Shown here: positions 13,641 to 16,264 of the stretch, one piece after another | Numbering within the stretch: position 1 is the stretch's first letter | How the letters are laid out: every line of letters starts with the position of its first letter | NCBI GenBank assembly: GCA_028290325.1 | Contig: JAQGJY010000051.1 | Coordinates: forward strand, 1-16,264 | Direction of reading: 5' to 3' | DNA from: Tardiphaga sp. | Lineage (GTDB): Bacteria > Pseudomonadota > Alphaproteobacteria > Rhizobiales > Xanthobacteraceae | DNA: 16,264 bases | Notes under the pieces: generated by a model | Seen by the model: the letters and a program-made list of their open reading frames with translations, nothing else | Database searches by the model: none | What the model was told of the DNA's origin: nothing | Position numbers and translations under genes: made by a program

Positions 13641-15385
13641 CACTCGGTGCCTTCGGAGCGGAACACCGCGACCGAAATCGCGCGACCTTGCGAATAGTTA
13701 TAGCCCTCGATCCGCGTCGCCATATTGTAGCGCAGGCCGATCGCCTCGGCGCGCTGCGCAAAGACGCGTTCGGACTTGGCCTCGACCAGCGCGAAACGAC
13801 AGCTTCCCTGCCCGAGGAAATCCGCAGCGCCCGAGCCATCGGTCAGCACTGTCGAGGTGCCGGCCATGAAGACCAGGCTCGGCTCGTGAAAGCCGGCCGA
13901 TGCGGCGCGCGGGCCGACGCACACCACATTGCGCAGCGCCCGCGCGATCTCGACGCTCGGGAATATCGGGGTCAGAGCCGGCACGATGACGCCGTAGAGC
14001 GCCAGACTGAGAAGGCCGGCCGCAACGACGCCGTTCAGCAACGATCGCTCGGCGCGGTTGTCGTCATACATCCACCACGCGAACAGCCCGAAGATCAGCG
14101 ATGCGGCGATGACGGGCCAGGCCAGAAACACCGGCTGCCGTGTCAGCATGATCGCGGCGATGATCGCGCCGACCGACGCCGCCAACGGAATCGCGAACCA
14201 CCACGCCGCGCCTTTGGCCAGCCAGCCGCGCGACAACACGCGACGCTCCAGCGCGCCGGCGACGAGGATCGCGATCGCGGGATAGAGCGGCAGCACGTAA
14301 TGCGGCAGCTTGGTCATCACCAGTTCGAACACGATCCACGACGGCAGCAGCCATGCCAGCAGATATTGCGCGCCGGGTTCGCGGCGTGCCCGCCAGATTG
14401 CCGGCGCGGCCATGCCGGCGAGCCCGGCGCCCGGCCAGAACGTCACCCAGAACAGCAGGAAATACAGGCCGGGCGGCGCGCCGTGCGACTCCTGCCCGCC
14501 CGCGAGTTTGCTCAGCATGTCGCCGCCGAGCGAATCGGCAAAGAACTGGTCGCCGGCGCGCAGAAAGATCGCGACGAACCACGGCAGCACCAGCAGCGCC
14601 AGCCACGGCAGGCCCCAGGCCGGGCGCAGGCGCCACAGCCAAACCGCGGTGCGATCGAGCAATGCCAGCGCGCCGACCGTGAGGCCGACGAACAACAAGA
14701 TGAGCGGCCCCTTGAGCAGGATGCCGCCGGCGATCGCCGTCCAGAAAATCGCCGGCGCAACCCAGTCCGGCCGCACCGGGTCTTCGCCGCGCTGCCACGA
14801 CATGTACACCCGGCCAAGCGCACCCATGGTTGCGACCACCGCGAACAGCAGCATCGCGTCGGTCTTGGCCAGCCGTGCCTCGACGCCGAGCAGAACCGTA
14901 CTCGCAAGGATCAGTCCCGCGATCACCGCGCTGCGGCGCGATACGAAGGCCAGCGCCGTCCAATAGGTCATCAGCACCGCGCCGATCGCACCGATCAGCG
15001 ACGGCACGCGATAGAGCCAGATGCGCACCTGCGCGCGCGGCACGCCGAGCGCCGACGCGGTTTCGACGGTCGCCGCTTGCAGCCAATAGATGCCGACCGG
15101 CTTCTTGTAGCGGACCTCATCCTGAAACCGGATGTCGATGAAATCGTCGCTCTCGACCATCTGCTTGGTGGCCTGCGCGAAACGGGCCTCGTCGCGATCA
15201 ATCGGCGGAATCGTGAAAAATCCCGGCAGGAACAGCAGCAGCCCGCACAGCACCAGGAACGCCACGGCGCGGCCATTGCTGACGGACACGCGATCGAGCA
15301 CCGTGACGAGCCCTTTGCCCGGATTGACCCGGTTTTTCGGCTGTCGCGGTTCACCAAACCGGGGGCGTGCATAGGTCTCGGCCAT
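13640..15385 (-). CDS. ArnT-like integral-membrane glycosyltransferase (GT39/GT83 type)
   Basis: 581-residue C-type glycosyltransferase related to ArnT and the rhizobial Rgt galacturonosyltransferases, which use polyprenyl-phosphate sugars in the periplasm to decorate lipid A or core. The first span at about 40-58 is followed by the family motif IDRDEARFAQATKQM (62-76), with acidic residues Asp63, Asp65 and Glu66, then VRYKKPVGIYWLQAA (91-105), the lipid-phosphate contact region. Many further membrane spans follow, with KLPHYVLPLYPA and a soluble C-terminal domain of about 110 residues. Length suits ArnT (about 550). The ATG at 15385 lies 50 bases after the pbpC stop, with only a weak ribosome-binding site (GCGGA). 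That gap has no good promoter, so it may be read from the pbpC transcript. Protein mannosylation or another acceptor cannot be excluded. Confidence 0.88.
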   Translation of the reverse strand: MAETYARPRFGEPRQPKNRVNPGKGLVTVLDRVSVSNGRAVAFLVLCGLLLFLPGFFTIPPIDRDEARFAQATKQMVESDDFIDIRFQDEVRYKKPVGIYWLQAATVETASALGVPRAQVRIWLYRVPSLIGAIGAVLMTYWTALAFVSRRSAVIAGLILASTVLLGVEARLAKTDAMLLFAVVATMGALGRVYMSWQRGEDPVRPDWVAPAIFWTAIAGGILLKGPLILLFVGLTVGALALLDRTAVWLWRLRPAWGLPWLALLVLPWFVAIFLRAGDQFFADSLGGDMLSKLAGGQESHGAPPGLYFLLFWVTFWPGAGLAGMAAPAIWRARREPGAQYLLAWLLPSWIVFELVMTKLPHYVLPLYPAIAILVAGALERRVLSRGWLAKGAAWWFAIPLAASVGAIIAAIMLTRQPVFLAWPVIAASLIFGLFAWWMYDDNRAERSLLNGVVAAGLLSLALYGVIVPALTPIFPSVEIARALRNVVCVGPRAASAGFHEPSLVFMAGTSTVLTDGSGAADFLGQGSCRFALVEAKSERVFAQRAEAIGLRYNMATRIEGYNYSQGRAISVAVFRSEGTE

Positions 15386-15435
15386 AAAGTCCGCTTACGC
15401 TGAAACCGACGCTGCGACAACCGCTTGGCGCATCA

Positions 15436-16264
15436 CTACTGAATTCTCACGACGACTGTGTCCGCCATGCCCGCGGCGTCCATGACGGTGAGCCGGACGA
15501 AGCCGGGCCCGGGCGGCTCGATCAGCCTTTGGCGGCGCATATCGAGGTCGCCGACCGCGATGCCATTGACCAGCAGCGTCATCGGCAACACCCCGCCGGC
15601 GACCTTGACCGGCAGCGCCGTCATGGCCGGCGCGCCCTCGCCGCTCGCCTCGATGCGTGAACCGCTCAGCGGAAACTGAATTTTGAGCGCTTGCTCACGA
15701 CCGACGCTGACCAGATCGCCAGCGGGACGAAAACGTTTCAGGGGCAGCGGCAATTTCGCGTTGGATGCGATCAGCGCGCCGCGCGGCGGCTTCGGCAAGG
15801 CGGCCGGCAGTTTCCCGGACCGGGCGAAGGCATCGAACAGGATCGGCGCGGCCGCCGTGCGGCCGACGAGACCGGGGACTGGCGCGCCGTCGGGCCGGCC
15901 GACCCAGACACCGATCGTCATGCGGCCGTCGTAGCCGAGCGACCAGGCGTCGCGGTAGCCGTAGCTGGTGCCGGTCTTGAAGGCCAAGCGGTGGTGCACG
16001 GCATTGTCCGGCGGCGGCGTGCCCAGCAGAACGCTGCCGACCTGCCACGCCGCGACCTCGTCGAGCAGCCGCAAAGCCTCGCGCGGCGCCTCGCCGGCGA
16101 AGTCCTGTAACGGCAGCGCCGCACCACCCCGCGCGAGTCCGGCATAGAGTTGCGCCAGATCCTGGAGCGAGATGCCGACGCCGCCGAGTCCCATCGCCAG
16201 TCCGGGCGCCTCGTCCTTCGGCAGCACCAGCCGCGCGCCGGCCTGTCTCAGGCGCGACGCCAGC
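15436..16264 (-). CDS. pbpC: Penicillin-binding protein 1C, C-terminal part (gene runs off right edge)
   Basis: The last 276 codons of a class A penicillin-binding protein. The transpeptidase KTG motif appears as LAFKTGTSYGYRDAW (KTGTS at 15964-15978), preceded by GLAMGLGGVGISLQDLAQLY, a block typical of PBP1C. After the transpeptidase domain, roughly 100 residues from RFRPAGDLVS to the end form the beta-rich domain that is diagnostic of PbpC (BiPBP_C). The transglycosylase domain and the SxxK nucleophile lie outside the window. PBP1C acts at the periplasmic face of the inner membrane in peptidoglycan synthesis, and in many relatives its gene follows an alpha-2-macroglobulin gene, which cannot be checked here. 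The stop TAG lies 50 bases before the glycosyltransferase gene, on the same strand. The frame is open to the right edge without interruption. Confidence 0.92.
   Translation of the reverse strand, partial: LASRLRQAGARLVLPKDEAPGLAMGLGGVGISLQDLAQLYAGLARGGAALPLQDFAGEAPREALRLLDEVAAWQVGSVLLGTPPPDNAVHHRLAFKTGTSYGYRDAWSLGYDGRMTIGVWVGRPDGAPVPGLVGRTAAAPILFDAFARSGKLPAALPKPPRGALIASNAKLPLPLKRFRPAGDLVSVGREQALKIQFPLSGSRIEASGEGAPAMTALPVKVAGGVLPMTLLVNGIAVGDLDMRRQRLIEPPGPGFVRLTVMDAAGMADTVVVRIQ

Noticed and set aside
13505..15403. Very long plus-strand open frame (about 632 codons) opposite the glycosyltransferase and PAP2 genes
   Set aside because: It is rich in Arg, Gln, His, Asp and Ala with no family resemblance, as expected for the antisense of GC-rich membrane-protein genes; the minus-strand proteins have clear motifs.
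15386..15412. TTGTCG-N17-TAAGCG as a promoter giving a leaderless glycosyltransferase transcript
   Set aside because: Both hexamers are poor matches, and read-through from pbpC is as likely.

Overview
The window looks like chromosomal DNA from a high-GC alphaproteobacterium of the Rhizobiales (Hyphomicrobiales), most likely Bradyrhizobiaceae-like (Bradyrhizobium, Rhodopseudomonas, Afipia and relatives). The reasons are protein similarity as I recognise it, a complete AapJQMP general amino-acid transporter next to a divergent metC-type gene, and a decayed rhizobial-style palindromic repeat. No rRNA, tRNA, CRISPR array, integrase, transposase or phage gene is visible. This appears to be ordinary chromosome rather than an island.

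Layout, left to right. (1) 1-268, minus: N-terminus of a NodT-type outer-membrane efflux lipoprotein running off the left edge. (2) 269-665: gene-free divergent region with one terminator-like hairpin. (3) 666-4239, plus: three-gene lipid cassette of FAD amine-oxidase-like protein (COG2907 type), DUF1365 protein and CFA-synthase-family methyltransferase. (4) 4312-5349, plus: PLP cysteine synthase. (5) 5350-5503: short structured spacer between convergent genes. (6) 5504-10032, minus: aapJ-aapQ-aapM-aapP, a complete polar amino-acid ABC importer. (7) 10033-10389: divergent regulatory region. (8) 10390-11586, plus: cystathionine beta-lyase. (9) 11661-15385, minus: an envelope-glycolipid operon of ArnT-like glycosyltransferase, PAP2 phosphatase, GT2 polyprenyl-phosphate sugar transferase and LAB_N small membrane protein. 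It follows the 3' part of a penicillin-binding protein 1C gene (15436-16264), which runs off the right edge.

Three functional themes stand out. The first is membrane fatty-acid modification, in which the CFA-family enzyme has lost two of the residues that bind bicarbonate in true cyclopropane synthases. The second is amino-acid uptake flanked on both sides by sulfur amino-acid enzymes. The third is periplasmic glycolipid remodelling: the four genes supply a lipid-linked sugar donor synthase, a possible flippase, a glycosyltransferase and a lipid phosphatase, so they could form a self-contained lipid A (or other envelope lipid) decorating system. Tight start/stop overlaps (ATGA, TGATG, TAATG) support the operon assignments.

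The most novel-looking items are the non-canonical CFA-like enzyme with its DUF1365 and FAD partners, the glycolipid operon with its stand-alone LAB_N protein, and an AapM permease with roughly 125 extra membrane-spanning residues. All family assignments come from reading the translated sequence and recalled family motifs; no search was run.
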